Positions 1 through 8,025 of a stretch of 64,000 nucleotides of DNA are shown here, piece by piece; within the stretch, counting starts at the first letter, position 1; each line of letters starts with the position of its first letter. Source of the stretch: G963665975 sp963665975 (GTDB lineage: Bacteria > Bacteroidota > Rhodothermia > Rhodothermales > Bin80); the NCBI GenBank assembly GCA_963665975.1, contig OY762508.1, positions 1,798,001-1,862,000 on the forward strand, read 5' to 3'. The position numbers were made by a program, and so were the translations under genes. The notes under the pieces were generated by a model that did no database searches, was not told the origin of the DNA, and was given only the letters and a program-made list of their open reading frames with translations.

Positions 1-477
1 CGCTTTCTGGACAATCTTGTCCTCCAGAGCTGCGATGCCAAGCGGTCGTGTACCACCGTCTGGCTTGGGTATCTCTACCCGCCGTGACGGCGTCGCCCGA
101 TACGCTCCGCTGTGTACACAGTCACACAGGTCTGCCAATCGGCTTTCCAGTCCTTCCGCATACTCTTCCCACGTTACGCCGTCCACCCCGGCTGCCACAT
201 CGCGCTTGAGCGCATAGAACGCAGCTTTGAGGGAGTCCACGTTGATGTGGTGCAGTAGCGTTGTGAGACGCTCCTTCGGTTTCCGTTTCACGAATTGCCG
301 TAACCGGTCGATCCCCTGTGACACGCGAGCCCAATCCTGCGCCTGGTGCGTGTGCGGACGTTCCGGTTTCCCCTCGGCTGAGGTCCTTTGCTCCCGCCGC
401 TCCGCCGGGGATAGTTCCCCTTTGTTCGCAGCGCTCATCGCTCGTATGACCTCATCTGAATTCTCCACCTCGTGCAT
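1..477 (-). CDS. ltrA: Group II intron reverse transcriptase/maturase, N-terminal part (partial)
   Basis: This is the first 159 codons of an intron-encoded protein, open to the window edge. It starts with ATG at 477; a second ATG at 438 is also possible. Visible blocks are a basic leader, an RT-0 region (FVKRKPKERLTTLLHHI), an RT-1 block with AGVDGVTW, and an RT-2 block with EIPKPDGGTRPLGI. The catalytic YADD, the maturase X domain and any endonuclease domain would lie beyond position 1. By family knowledge it helps splicing and reverse-transcribes the intron into new sites. The same N-terminus recurs at 26687-26913. I cannot tell whether this copy is intact. Confidence 0.8.
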   Translation of the reverse strand, partial: MHEVENSDEVIRAMSAANKGELSPAERREQRTSAEGKPERPHTHQAQDWARVSQGIDRLRQFVKRKPKERLTTLLHHINVDSLKAAFYALKRDVAAGVDGVTWEEYAEGLESRLADLCDCVHSGAYRATPSRRVEIPKPDGGTRPLGIAALEDKIVQKA

Positions 478-838
478 CTCCGGCTATGGCGCAGCGCGCC
501 TTCCCTTTGCGTCCCTGCACGACCACAGGGCAAGGTGGAGACCTCCCAGGTTCCGACAGGATATGTACATGCGTCCATAGGGTCTTCGACACCGCAGGCC
601 TGGTATCCCCTCACCATTGCGGGAATATCCATGTTGCCTTCGACCATGGGGAAAGCCTCGGCGACCTGAATACCGTCCTTTCGGTGCTCTATAGCCCTGG
701 CCACACGCGCCTTTACCGAGGCTTCGCGTCCACCCTCACGGGTGACCGCGCTCAGATCAAGGAGATATGTGCCTGGTTGCAGCTTCATACCACGGGACTT
801 GCACCCGCTATATCCTGCCAGCTTCTCCTGGCGCACAC
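1..838 (-). mobile_element. Group II intron, 5' part, runs off the left edge
   Basis: Read on the minus strand, the element opens with GTGTGCGCC at 838, the usual 5' signature of a bacterial group II intron. A structured leader follows, with a GGGTGCAAGTCCC block at 794-806, and an intron-encoded reverse transcriptase begins at 477. Domains V and VI and the 3' end would lie outside the window. The base before the intron is the last base of a TGG codon in another reverse transcriptase start (839-922), so the insertion falls on a codon boundary. A related but truncated copy with the same order lies at 26341-26913. Confidence 0.75.
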
Positions 839-922
839 CCAGAAACGCTTTTCTGGCTCTGTCTTGGCTTTGAGGTATATCCTCCTCCTCAGATCTTGCA
901 GACTGATAGATGCTGTTGTCAT
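839..922 (-). pseudogene. Reverse transcriptase N-terminal fragment split by an intron
   Basis: Twenty-eight codons from an ATG at 922 contain SLQDLRRRIYLKAK and end in KRFW, which I recognise as the start of a distinct group II intron reverse-transcriptase family whose next residues are normally GLYVH. The frame stops exactly where the intron 5' signature GTGTGCGCC begins at 838. The remainder of this protein should reappear beyond the left edge if the intron is intact. Only about 130 bases separate it from the end of the preceding reverse transcriptase, too short for a full intron leader, so its own ribozyme core may be partly lost. Confidence 0.6.
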
Positions 923-1051
923 GACATCCCTGCCTCACTTGTTGTTAGAGAACGTACCATCAGTAAGGCGCCTTCGCTACGCAGGCATTACCCCGCCTCA
1001 ACGCTGTCGGGTCGGAGGAGGCGCCCCGAAGGGCTGGCCTCCGTCCGCCGC

Positions 1052-1638
1052 TCAAACGGCCCGTACGGTTTTCCCGTAGGCCGCTTTCACAAGAGTGCGT
1101 CGCCGAGACTGCAAGGAAGGAATGAGATAGATCAACGATATCAGTCCATACTCGTCGTAGAGCCGACGCTCCGGCAGCCTTTTCCAGCCCCTGCAGCGCC
1201 AACGCTTGAACCGGTGCGACCAGATGCGTCGCACAATCCATCGGTCCAGACGATTGAAGAGTGTGCGAATGTGTGCCCTACAATAGTAGTTGCCCCATCC
1301 GCGAATGACCGGGTTGAGTTGCGCAATCAGCACGCGTGTACTGACCGGAGCCTTGCGGCTCGTACGACGACGGATTTGCTCCTTGAAGCGTTGGATGGAA
1401 GCTTCGCGCGGATATGCGTACAAATTTCCAGTGCGAATTCCACTCTTGATCTTGTCTGGCGCCAGCCTCATCGGTCGGCTGCCACGCTTGATCTTGTATC
1501 CCAGGAATTCAAAGCCGCCACGCACGTGAACGATCTTCGTCTTTCTGGTATTGAGGGTCACACCCAACTTCTCCAAGATACGACGGGCACACCCCATCGC
1601 CGCGTAGGCTTCCCTACGCGTACGACACGTGATCACCC
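1052..1638 (-). pseudogene. Host reverse transcriptase, 3' exon (RT-6/7 and maturase domain)
   Basis: The frame runs directly out of the intron 3' end at 1639 and encodes VITCRTRR, then FEFLGYKI (RT-7), a thumb/X region with PVIRGWGNYY, and a C-terminal basic tail ending AYGKTVRAV. It lacks its own start, fingers and YADD. These lie at 3516-3608 on the other side of the intron. If the intron is spliced out, codons rejoin as YADDWVITC with no base lost. Upstream of 3608 the host gene is cut off by an insertion sequence, so a complete host protein cannot be made from this copy. Confidence 0.8.
1057..1083 (-). other. Domain V-like hairpin of the host intron
   Basis: The minus strand forms a short stem with a GAAA tetraloop and a two-base bulge: CGGCC, TACGG, GAAA, ACCGTA, CG, GGCCG. 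It overlaps the last codons of the reverse transcriptase ending at 1052 (AYGKTVRAV), as in introns whose ORF runs into domain V. I infer that this is domain V of the host intron. Domain VI was not delimited. Confidence 0.45.
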
Positions 1639-1712
1639 GTCGAGTCGCCCGGGGGAATTTCACCCCCGGGCGCTCACAGAACCGTGCTTGAGCTTCTCAG
1701 CTCACACGGCTC
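1639..1712 (-). ncRNA. Group II intron domains V and VI
   Basis: Domain V spans 1712 to 1679 on the minus strand. It has the GAGCCGT...ACGGTTC outer pairing, an inner stem GAGCT/AGCTC closed by a GAGAA-type loop, and a two-base bulge. Domain VI follows as a GC-rich stem (CGCCCGGGGG with CCCCCGGGCG), and the intron ends in AC. These are the catalytic core and branch-site domains of the ribozyme. Confidence 0.85.
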
Positions 1713-2962
1713 ATCCTGTGCAACCGTTCTTTTGGAAGAAGTCGCCAGTGGGCAAACAGATCAGGCTTGCACCGCCGAACGTTCCGCAGCCACGCAGCCG
1801 CGCGTCGTCGATGCCCGCGCAACCGCTTGTACTTACGCGTCACCCAGAGGACAAGGCGTTCGTCTATCTTGCGCAGCGCAGGGTACATCCCCGACTTGTA
1901 GAATGCTCCGTAGTACTGTATCCATCCCCGAATAGTCGCATTGAACATGCGAGCCAGATCCTCCAGCGCCTTATCGCTGCGCAAATGCAGCTTCCAGCTC
2001 CGTACGGTCTGTCGAATGGACGTTAGCGCTTTGGTACTGATCGCAGGACTGAAATTGACAAAGAATTTCCCCCATCGGTTCTTTGATCGCCGGGGACGAA
2101 AGGTGTACCCCAGAAAATCAAAGGAGTTGATGGGATGACGTTCTCGTCTGTCACTATCCTGACAATAGACCACCTTCGTCTTTGCCGGATGTAACATCAA
2201 TCCACACTCCGCCAAGCGCCGCTCCAGCGCCTTCCACAGGGTGATCGCCTCCCTCTTGCTGCGACAGTGGCATACCGCATCGTCGGCGTATCGCTCGAAC
2301 GGGATGTTCGGGAATTCCCGCACCATCCACTTGTCGAAGGCGTAATGCAAAAACAGATTGGCCAGCAGCGGGCTGATCACGCCGCCCTGTGGCGTACCGC
2401 GATCCCGCTCCTGTACCGTTCCGTCCGGCATCGCCACCGGCGCCGTCAACCAGCGCATCACGTACAGCAGTACCCACTGTTCATCGGTATGCCGTCTGAG
2501 CGCCCGCATCAGCAGATCATGGTCTATCGAGTCAAAGAATGCCTTGATGTCCAGATCCAACACCCAGTCCGCGCGCCAACACCGTCGACGCGTTTGTCCC
2601 AGTGCCTGATGGGCCGACTTGCCCGGTCGGTACCCGTAGGAATCCGGATGGAAATGCTTCTCCAGTTCCGGTTCCAGCCACCGCTTCACCACCATCTGCG
2701 CAATCCGATCCGTTACCGTTGGAATCCCCAGCGGACGCGTACCGCCGCTCGCTTTCGGAATGTCCACCCGGCGTACCGCAGCAGAAAAATAGCTGCCCGA
2801 TGCCATGCGGTTCCAAAGCTTGTACAGGTTGTCCCCTATATTCGCCTCGAAATCCGCTAGCGTCTGGTCGTCTATTCCCGCTGCCCCTCCATTCGCCTTC
2901 ACCTTCTTCCATGCCTCCCATACCGCACGTTTTGGTATGGGAAACGGTTTTGTGTGGGTCAT
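1697..2962 (-). CDS. ltrA: Group II intron-encoded reverse transcriptase/maturase
   Basis: A 421-residue protein of normal length for an endonuclease-lacking intron-encoded protein. It shows RT-1 with GAAGIDDQT near residue 27, RT-2 with GGTRPLGIPTV, RT-3 with SYGYRPGKSAHQA, RT-4 with DIKAFFDSIDH, RT-5 with YADD at about residue 225, RT-7 with FDFLGYTF, and a maturase X domain with IRGWIQYY. No HNH or En domain follows. It copies the excised intron RNA and acts as a splicing cofactor. The last codons overlap the start of domain V. The start ATG at 2962 fits the alignment. All catalytic residues are present, so the protein is probably functional. Confidence 0.92.
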   Translation of the reverse strand: MTHTKPFPIPKRAVWEAWKKVKANGGAAGIDDQTLADFEANIGDNLYKLWNRMASGSYFSAAVRRVDIPKASGGTRPLGIPTVTDRIAQMVVKRWLEPELEKHFHPDSYGYRPGKSAHQALGQTRRRCWRADWVLDLDIKAFFDSIDHDLLMRALRRHTDEQWVLLYVMRWLTAPVAMPDGTVQERDRGTPQGGVISPLLANLFLHYAFDKWMVREFPNIPFERYADDAVCHCRSKREAITLWKALERRLAECGLMLHPAKTKVVYCQDSDRRERHPINSFDFLGYTFRPRRSKNRWGKFFVNFSPAISTKALTSIRQTVRSWKLHLRSDKALEDLARMFNATIRGWIQYYGAFYKSGMYPALRKIDERLVLWVTRKYKRLRGHRRRAAAWLRNVRRCKPDLFAHWRLLPKERLHRMSRVS

Positions 2963-3515
2963 CGGAGTCCTCCCCGTACGGGTTGCTCCAACGTCTCACA
3001 CCGCACAGGGCAGCCCCTTCGCTCCAGCCCCGTTACAGAGCCTTCCTCACTAATACGGGCTGCTCCGCCCGTGTACGCTGTATCGGTACTCAACCGCTTG
3101 CGGGGTCTCCGCTTGCGGGGCTCCCTTAGCACCAGCGTGACACGTTCCCACGTTCCGCACAAGAGCCTGGACCACGTTCCTGCCGCCTGTATGCCGGATG
3201 CCGCTCGGACAGTAACACAGGTATCCTCCGAACTCGTCCCGAAGTAACGACTACCCCTCGGTTTTGACATCGTCCCTACGCTTTCGACACGTCTATAGCG
3301 GTTCATTTGCATTCAGCTCCGTGATCCTCACCTGATGAAGTCTCGCTTCACCTTTTCCCAGCTCGCTCACCACGACACCTCTTTAATGCCGCAGCAGTGG
3401 GTGGTTTGAAGCCTCCGCCTGTACGGCGGCTCCGAGGGGCCCGCCCTCATCTCTTGTGCAGCATAGCACTCGACGGTTTATGACATCATAACCTCCGAGT
3501 GCCTTCGTGGCACAC

Positions 3516-3608
3516 AGTCGTCGGCATACCGCGTGACAGGGAAGCCGGCAATCTCAATGGCATCGTCGTCTTCGCGAGGGGACGTCTCTTTCATAAGAAC
3601 ATCCTAGA
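3516..3608 (-). pseudogene. Host reverse transcriptase, 5' exon remnant ending in YADD
   Basis: The minus-strand frame encodes a short stretch ending PVTRYADD plus the first base of the next codon, exactly at the intron 5' end. A stop (TAG at 3606-3604) lies next to the insertion-sequence boundary at 3608, and everything upstream, including the fingers of the reverse transcriptase, is missing. Together with 1052-1638 it defines the host gene. The piece is too short to find without the intron junction. Confidence 0.7.
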
Positions 3609-3623
3609 TAGTGCCTGGCAGAA
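3609..3623. repeat. Left terminal inverted repeat of the insertion sequence
   Basis: TAGTGCCTGGCAGAA faces inward and pairs with 5455-5469. Confidence 0.75.
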
Positions 3624-3678
3624 TTTGTTATAAATATATAATTAACAGGATTATCAGACCACTTTACTTGCTCGAGTT

Positions 3679-5232
3679 CTGGAACAATCCGGCCTCTATT
3701 GGCCTTCATTACACGCAAGACATGCCATCTTCGCTCAATTTACCTCCGGTCCCATCCGCATCGTATTCGACTGCCAACTCGCCTTCGATAAGATTCGCAT
3801 CGAAGACTTTCCCCTGGATTGCAAGAGTCGGGACGATATTGTCGTCTACCTCTACGGGCTGCAATGCATCTACCGAGACACCGAGACCCGAGAAAAACTG
3901 TTTGATCTGCTACGAAAGTATTTTAAACCGAACACGCGCAAGGACCGAGGACGCCCCGGCATGGATCTATGGCGCACCTTCGTGCTCGCCGGCCTCAAAC
4001 AGGCCATCAACTGTGACTATGACCGGCTCGCTCTCTTGGCAAATCAATTGAAGATCTTGCGCCAGATGATGGGCCACGGCGATGGAGACGAGACCACGTA
4101 TAATCGGCAAACGATTCAGGACAACGTGCGTGCGCTGTCCTCCACCTTGCTTGACGCGGCGAACCAGTTGCTGGTGAAGTTGGGGCACAAGAAGGCGGGA
4201 CACAAGGAGGGTGAAAAACTGGTTGGTCGGTGTGATTCGAAGGTGGTCAAGACCCCCGTGCATTACCCCACCGACGTCAGCATGTTGTGGGATACGATGC
4301 GGTGTCTGATCAGGACATGCGCGGCTTCGGCCAAGGCGTTTCAGTTGCCCGGCTGGCGGCAACACCGGTATCATTCCAAGAAGGTGTACAAGGCTTTTTC
4401 GAAGGTGCGAACTGCGCGGCAGTACTGGCGCAATCGCAAAGGTGTCAAGGCGTACCTGCGGCTGTGCCATACGGTTGACACCAGGGCTAGGAAACTGGGA
4501 ACAACGCTGGCCATCATGGAAGCGGCCATGGTGGAGGAGGATGGGCAGGCGGCCATTGCGCGGCGTAACGCTATGCGTGAGGCGCAGAAGGAGATTGCAA
4601 CGTATCTCGACTACCTTGCGCTGTTTACCAGTCAGATAGAACGCCGCATACTCCAAGGCGAAACGATTCCGCAACAGGAGAAGGTGTTTTCCATCTTCCG
4701 GCCCTACACGCGCTGGATATCGAAAGGCAAAGCTGGCACGCCGGTGGAGTTGGGTGTTCCGGTAGCGATCATCGAGGACTGGCACCAGTTCGTGCTGGGG
4801 CATGTGATCCTCTGGGAAGGCTCCGACGGGGATATTGCAGAGGAGCTGGTGATCCAGGTCCAGAAGCACGTTCCAGAACTGCGGATCACCTCGTTCGATC
4901 GAGGCTTTTACAGTCACAACTTGCGTACCAGACTGGATCAATTGCTGGACGTGACGGCGATGCCGAAAACCGGGAATATGACGAAGGCTGAGCGCACGCG
5001 GCAGAGCGTTGCGGAGTTCAAGGAGGCGCGCCGTCGGCATCCAGGTGTGGAATCGGCGATGAACAACCTGAATCAGCGTGGACTGGAGCGGGTGCGTGTG
5101 GTCAGCAAGGAGGATTTCGAGCGAGTCGTCGGGACCGCTGTGGTGGCTGCCAACATCCAACGCATCGGCGTGTTGGAGCGAGCGAGAGACCGTAAACGCG
5201 AGAAGCGTCGACGACAATGGCTTGCTGCGTAG
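3679..5232 (+). CDS. ISNCY family DDE transposase
   Basis: The protein matches the ISNCY/ISDol1-type transposases I know from conserved blocks: KSRDDI near the N-terminus, GRPGMDLWRTFVL, NCDYDRLALLAN, a long helical middle, VAIIEDWHQFVLGH, SFDRGFYS, and a C-terminal HPGVESAMNNLNQRGLERVR block carrying the last acidic catalytic residue. The first ATG (3961) lies inside the conserved GRPGMDLW block, and the frame stays open upstream to a stop at 3643. The true start is therefore probably a non-ATG codon; CTG at 3679 is used here as a placeholder. A 423-codon antisense frame over it is a shadow. Confidence 0.8.
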   Translation: MEQSGLYWPSLHARHAIFAQFTSGPIRIVFDCQLAFDKIRIEDFPLDCKSRDDIVVYLYGLQCIYRDTETREKLFDLLRKYFKPNTRKDRGRPGMDLWRTFVLAGLKQAINCDYDRLALLANQLKILRQMMGHGDGDETTYNRQTIQDNVRALSSTLLDAANQLLVKLGHKKAGHKEGEKLVGRCDSKVVKTPVHYPTDVSMLWDTMRCLIRTCAASAKAFQLPGWRQHRYHSKKVYKAFSKVRTARQYWRNRKGVKAYLRLCHTVDTRARKLGTTLAIMEAAMVEEDGQAAIARRNAMREAQKEIATYLDYLALFTSQIERRILQGETIPQQEKVFSIFRPYTRWISKGKAGTPVELGVPVAIIEDWHQFVLGHVILWEGSDGDIAEELVIQVQKHVPELRITSFDRGFYSHNLRTRLDQLLDVTAMPKTGNMTKAERTRQSVAEFKEARRRHPGVESAMNNLNQRGLERVRVVSKEDFERVVGTAVVAANIQRIGVLERARDRKREKRRRQWLAA

Positions 5233-5454
5233 CTGCAAGCGCCTGTACGGAGCGGGAGATCGGGCGTCCGGCTAACGGCGCAAGGCAGTGGCGGGGCCAA
5301 CAGGTACGAGATCGGCGTGTATCCACGCATAATCGGACCGAGAAAACGCTCCGGCGGCCCTGTTAACGTGGTCGGGAAGCCGATTGCCAGACTGGGTAGC
5401 ATAACCGACTTTTCGACCCTCTGAAAAAGGCGATTCTGGCACGCAAAACACGTT

Positions 5455-5469
5455 TTCTGCCAGACACTA
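5455..5469. repeat. Right terminal inverted repeat of the insertion sequence
   Basis: TTCTGCCAGACACTA is the reverse complement of the left end with one mismatch. The truncated gene frame begins within seven bases of it. Confidence 0.75.
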
Positions 5470-5475
5470 GATAAA

Positions 5476-6543
5476 GTGAACGACGGCCGCCTGTACACCA
5501 AGTATCTCACTGGGCAAATTGAGGCCGAGTTCCTTGATCAAGACGACTGTCCCGACATCGCCACGAGCGACCGACAGCGGATTCAAGAGGACGATCCTCG
5601 CTATGAAGCGCTACTGTCGTTTCTCAGGTCCAGCCTCTCGCTTGTCGAAAAGCGCTGGACGGAATGGCGGCGCAAACATGAAGTGCGACGGGCCAAGGCA
5701 ATGTCTCCCGCCCTTGGAGAATGGCTCACCACACTACCGGAGGGTTACCGGACGACTGCCGAAACGCTGATCGCCAGGCTTAGCGCTTTGCCGATCGACG
5801 AGGATGATGATCGCAAGCTCTTGTATCGACACGGCATCTTCGCGTTCGAGCGAATGAGATTACGAGGATCGACCAACGAGTTTGTGGATAATCTGGAGAA
5901 CATCGACAAACTGCTGAAGGTTCTCGCTGGCCGCGACGCCTTGGAAGCGGCGTTGTATCGCGACATTGTCAAGTCACGCCTGGAAGCCATCCGCAGTTTC
6001 CGAGGCCTTGTAGATGCAAACGTTATCGAGAAGCTATTGCAAGAGTATCTCTTCGATCACCTTTGGTTGCTTGATTCATCATGGGAGCGCGCAACAGGCA
6101 GCGAACTGATCGAGTCTCGCCTGCGAGAGGTTGGCGTGATCACTGATGACCTGACCGAGAAGGAGAAGCTGGGCCGTGTCGACATCGCGTACCGGACGCA
6201 CGCTGGCAAGCACATAATCGTAGAATTGAAGCGCGCTGGGCGCGTGCTCAGGCTCTTGAAGTTGCAGGAGCAAGGTCAATCATACGTTGACAAACTGAGA
6301 AAAATCCTGCTCAACCAAGGGGACAGTTCTCCTGACATAGAAGTCGTTTTTGTCCTGGGAAAACCAATACAGGAACAGGCCGACAATCCCGAGCGCCTGA
6401 AGTCGTCGATGGCGGCAGTGTCTCCCGGTAGTCGGGTAACCTATTACGACACCTTGATACACGGTGCGCAGGAAGCATACTCGGAGTATCTGCAGGCGAG
6501 TGAGGATCTGGATCGTCTCGAGAGTATTGTAGCGAGGATCTGA
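5476..6543 (+). CDS. 5'-truncated GHKL-type ATPase with C-terminal PD-(D/E)XK-like nuclease domain
   Basis: The frame begins with GTG seven bases after the insertion-sequence end and reads straight into a conserved interior sequence (RLYTKYLTGQIEAEFLD, then EDDPRYEALLSFL). In homologues this follows an N-terminal GHKL/MORC-like ATPase. The C-terminal third carries GRVDIAY (D at about residue 236) and IIVELKR (E and K at about 250 and 252), a PD-(D/E)XK-like nuclease signature. The ATPase half is missing, so the product is unlikely to work as in the parent family. Such ATPase-nuclease fusions are probably anti-phage or DNA-processing factors. That role is inference from domain architecture. 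Confidence 0.6.
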   Translation: MNDGRLYTKYLTGQIEAEFLDQDDCPDIATSDRQRIQEDDPRYEALLSFLRSSLSLVEKRWTEWRRKHEVRRAKAMSPALGEWLTTLPEGYRTTAETLIARLSALPIDEDDDRKLLYRHGIFAFERMRLRGSTNEFVDNLENIDKLLKVLAGRDALEAALYRDIVKSRLEAIRSFRGLVDANVIEKLLQEYLFDHLWLLDSSWERATGSELIESRLREVGVITDDLTEKEKLGRVDIAYRTHAGKHIIVELKRAGRVLRLLKLQEQGQSYVDKLRKILLNQGDSSPDIEVVFVLGKPIQEQADNPERLKSSMAAVSPGSRVTYYDTLIHGAQEAYSEYLQASEDLDRLESIVARI

Positions 6544-6555
6544 TCAAGCCAGTCG

Positions 6556-8016
6556 CTACTTCAATCGCCGGTACCTCTCGACATAGCGCATTGCCGTATC
6601 GCGGTCGCCACTGCGCCGATACAGGTCTACCAGATAACGCAACAGCGCCCTCTGCTCCGCAGGCTCCATTGCTGCGATGTGGCGCTCGGCCCGCAGCGCA
6701 GCCTTGAGGGCCTCCTCTATGTTGTTTCTGAGCAAATGCGCCGCCTCCAGGGCCGCACGCGGCGCACCACGAAACCCCGTCTGCTCACTCTGAAGGAGAT
6801 AGGCAAGCGCCCGTTTCATCTCTCCCCGCTTTTGCGCTGCCTGCGCGATGTTGTAAGCCACTGTGCCGTAATCTTCGCGCACGCGCGCGTTGTGCGCTGT
6901 CTCTTCGGCATCGTCATGCGTGCTTCCCACCGACGCACGCCATAGCGTTTGCAACACGCTTGCCGCACGCTCTTCGCGTCCGGTCTCATAGTACAAAAGC
7001 GCCAGCCTGTGCGATACTTCGCCGCGGGCCAAGCGCCTGGTCACTTGTTCCAGCAACGCCTCCATACCCCCAGCCGCCCCTTCCGGATCTGTGGTCGACT
7101 GCAACAGTAATGCATCCCACCGTTTGCGCGTCACCAGATTGCCGTCATCCCACCCGATCCACCGGTGCTCGTCCTCAAGAAAGGCCAGCTCCTCGGAAGT
7201 CCGCGCCCAGTGTTCGGCGTCGCGTAGTGCGAGGCGCGCGCCCGCGCTATGGTTAACAGCCACAAGGGCCCGGCTACTGCGCACATAGTAGTCAAAAACA
7301 ATTCCGGAATCCGCAGACGCCTCGCCCTCCGGATCCAACGCCGCATCATCGATCGCAATCTGCGCGGCGTGGCGCCACAGTGCGCCCACCATTCCCGTGG
7401 AGTCCCTCCCGCCTGCCTCCAGCCAGCGCTCATACGCCGCCGCCAGCAGCGCCGCCATGCGGTGATCGTCCCGGTTCAAGGCAGCAAGGCGCCGGAGGCT
7501 CTCTATGGTCTCTGCCTGCGCGCCTAGCTCCCGAAAACCTCTCGCCTGCAAGTCGTACACGCGGGCCAGCCAGTAATGGGTCTCTCTATCGTAGGGATTG
7601 GCTTCCAGCGCCTCCTCAAAGCTGCTACGGGCCTCTTTTAGTAGCGTATGTGCGCGCACACTGTCCGGTGCGTCCGCATAAGCCTCCAGGGCGCGCGCGC
7701 CGCGGTTAAATGCGCGCACGGCTTTCTCCCGGTTTGCCTGCTCTTGCGCACCTGCAGGAGCTGTGCCCAACAGGCTGTCCGCCAGTGCGGTTAACGCACG
7801 TCCCTCTACGGCCATGACTGCCGCTTCCCGCTGCCGCGCTACAGAGGCAAACGACGCCCCGCCAAGCCGCGCGGCCTCTTGGGAAAGCGTGCTGTCAACG
7901 CCCGCATAAACCACCGCTCTCGGTAGCACTGGCGCAGGCTCGGGCGCCGCCGGAAGCTGCACGGTGCGGCAGCCAGCCACTACGAGACCCAGCATGAGTA
8001 GATGGTACAAATGCAT
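6556..8016 (-). CDS. TPR-repeat lipoprotein, last gene of the fimbrial/Exb operon
   Basis: A 486-residue protein with a lipoprotein signal (LGLVVAGC, Cys at about 16) followed by a Pro-rich linker and then helical repeats. TPR-like units are visible around residues 125-190, where FEEALEANPYDRETHYWLARVYD is typical, and again toward the C-terminus (LAYLLQSEQ, YLVDLYRRSGDRDTAMRYVERY). It sits 9 bases after the upstream gene at the end of a co-oriented run starting at 18689. It is probably outer- or inner-membrane anchored in the periplasm and may act as a scaffold for the Exb-like complex. No enzymatic motif was found. The partner is unknown. Confidence 0.75.
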   Translation of the reverse strand: MHLYHLLMLGLVVAGCRTVQLPAAPEPAPVLPRAVVYAGVDSTLSQEAARLGGASFASVARQREAAVMAVEGRALTALADSLLGTAPAGAQEQANREKAVRAFNRGARALEAYADAPDSVRAHTLLKEARSSFEEALEANPYDRETHYWLARVYDLQARGFRELGAQAETIESLRRLAALNRDDHRMAALLAAAYERWLEAGGRDSTGMVGALWRHAAQIAIDDAALDPEGEASADSGIVFDYYVRSSRALVAVNHSAGARLALRDAEHWARTSEELAFLEDEHRWIGWDDGNLVTRKRWDALLLQSTTDPEGAAGGMEALLEQVTRRLARGEVSHRLALLYYETGREERAASVLQTLWRASVGSTHDDAEETAHNARVREDYGTVAYNIAQAAQKRGEMKRALAYLLQSEQTGFRGAPRAALEAAHLLRNNIEEALKAALRAERHIAAMEPAEQRALLRYLVDLYRRSGDRDTAMRYVERYRRLK

Positions 8017-8025
8017 ATAGATTCC

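Larger units (their letters stand above)
1639..3515 (-). mobile_element. Complete group II intron nested in another intron's RT gene
   Basis: The intron begins GTGTGCC at 3515 and ends CGAC at 1639, 1,877 bases, on the minus strand. Between them lie a leader of about 550 bases, a reverse transcriptase gene (2962-1697), a textbook 34-base domain V at 1679-1712 and a domain VI stem at 1639-1676. Both ends were fixed independently by consensus and by the host gene: joining 3516 to 1638 recreates an uninterrupted YADDWVITC frame. The element therefore looks intact and probably spliceable, although splicing cannot be shown from sequence. Confidence 0.9.
3609..5469 (+). mobile_element. ISNCY-like insertion sequence
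   Basis: The element is bounded by inverted repeats TAGTGCCTGGCAGAA (3609-3623) and, in reverse complement, TAGTGTCTGGCAGAA (5455-5469), which agree at 14 of 15 positions. It contains one transposase gene. There is no convincing target duplication at the edges. The left neighbour is a reverse-transcriptase remnant and the right neighbour is a 5'-truncated ATPase gene. The two flanks do not belong together, so a deletion or recombination has followed insertion. Confidence 0.8.

Noticed and set aside
767..2026. A 419-codon plus-strand frame over the intron region
   Set aside because: It is antisense to clear RT coding and ribozyme sequence and has no family match.
1..3608. Diversity-generating retroelement linked to the pilins
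   Set aside because: The RTs carry maturase domains and domain V/VI hairpins of group II introns. No template/variable repeat pair was seen near the pilin genes.
3967..5238. A 423-codon minus-strand frame opposite the transposase
   Set aside because: It mirrors the transposase codons and encodes no recognisable domain.
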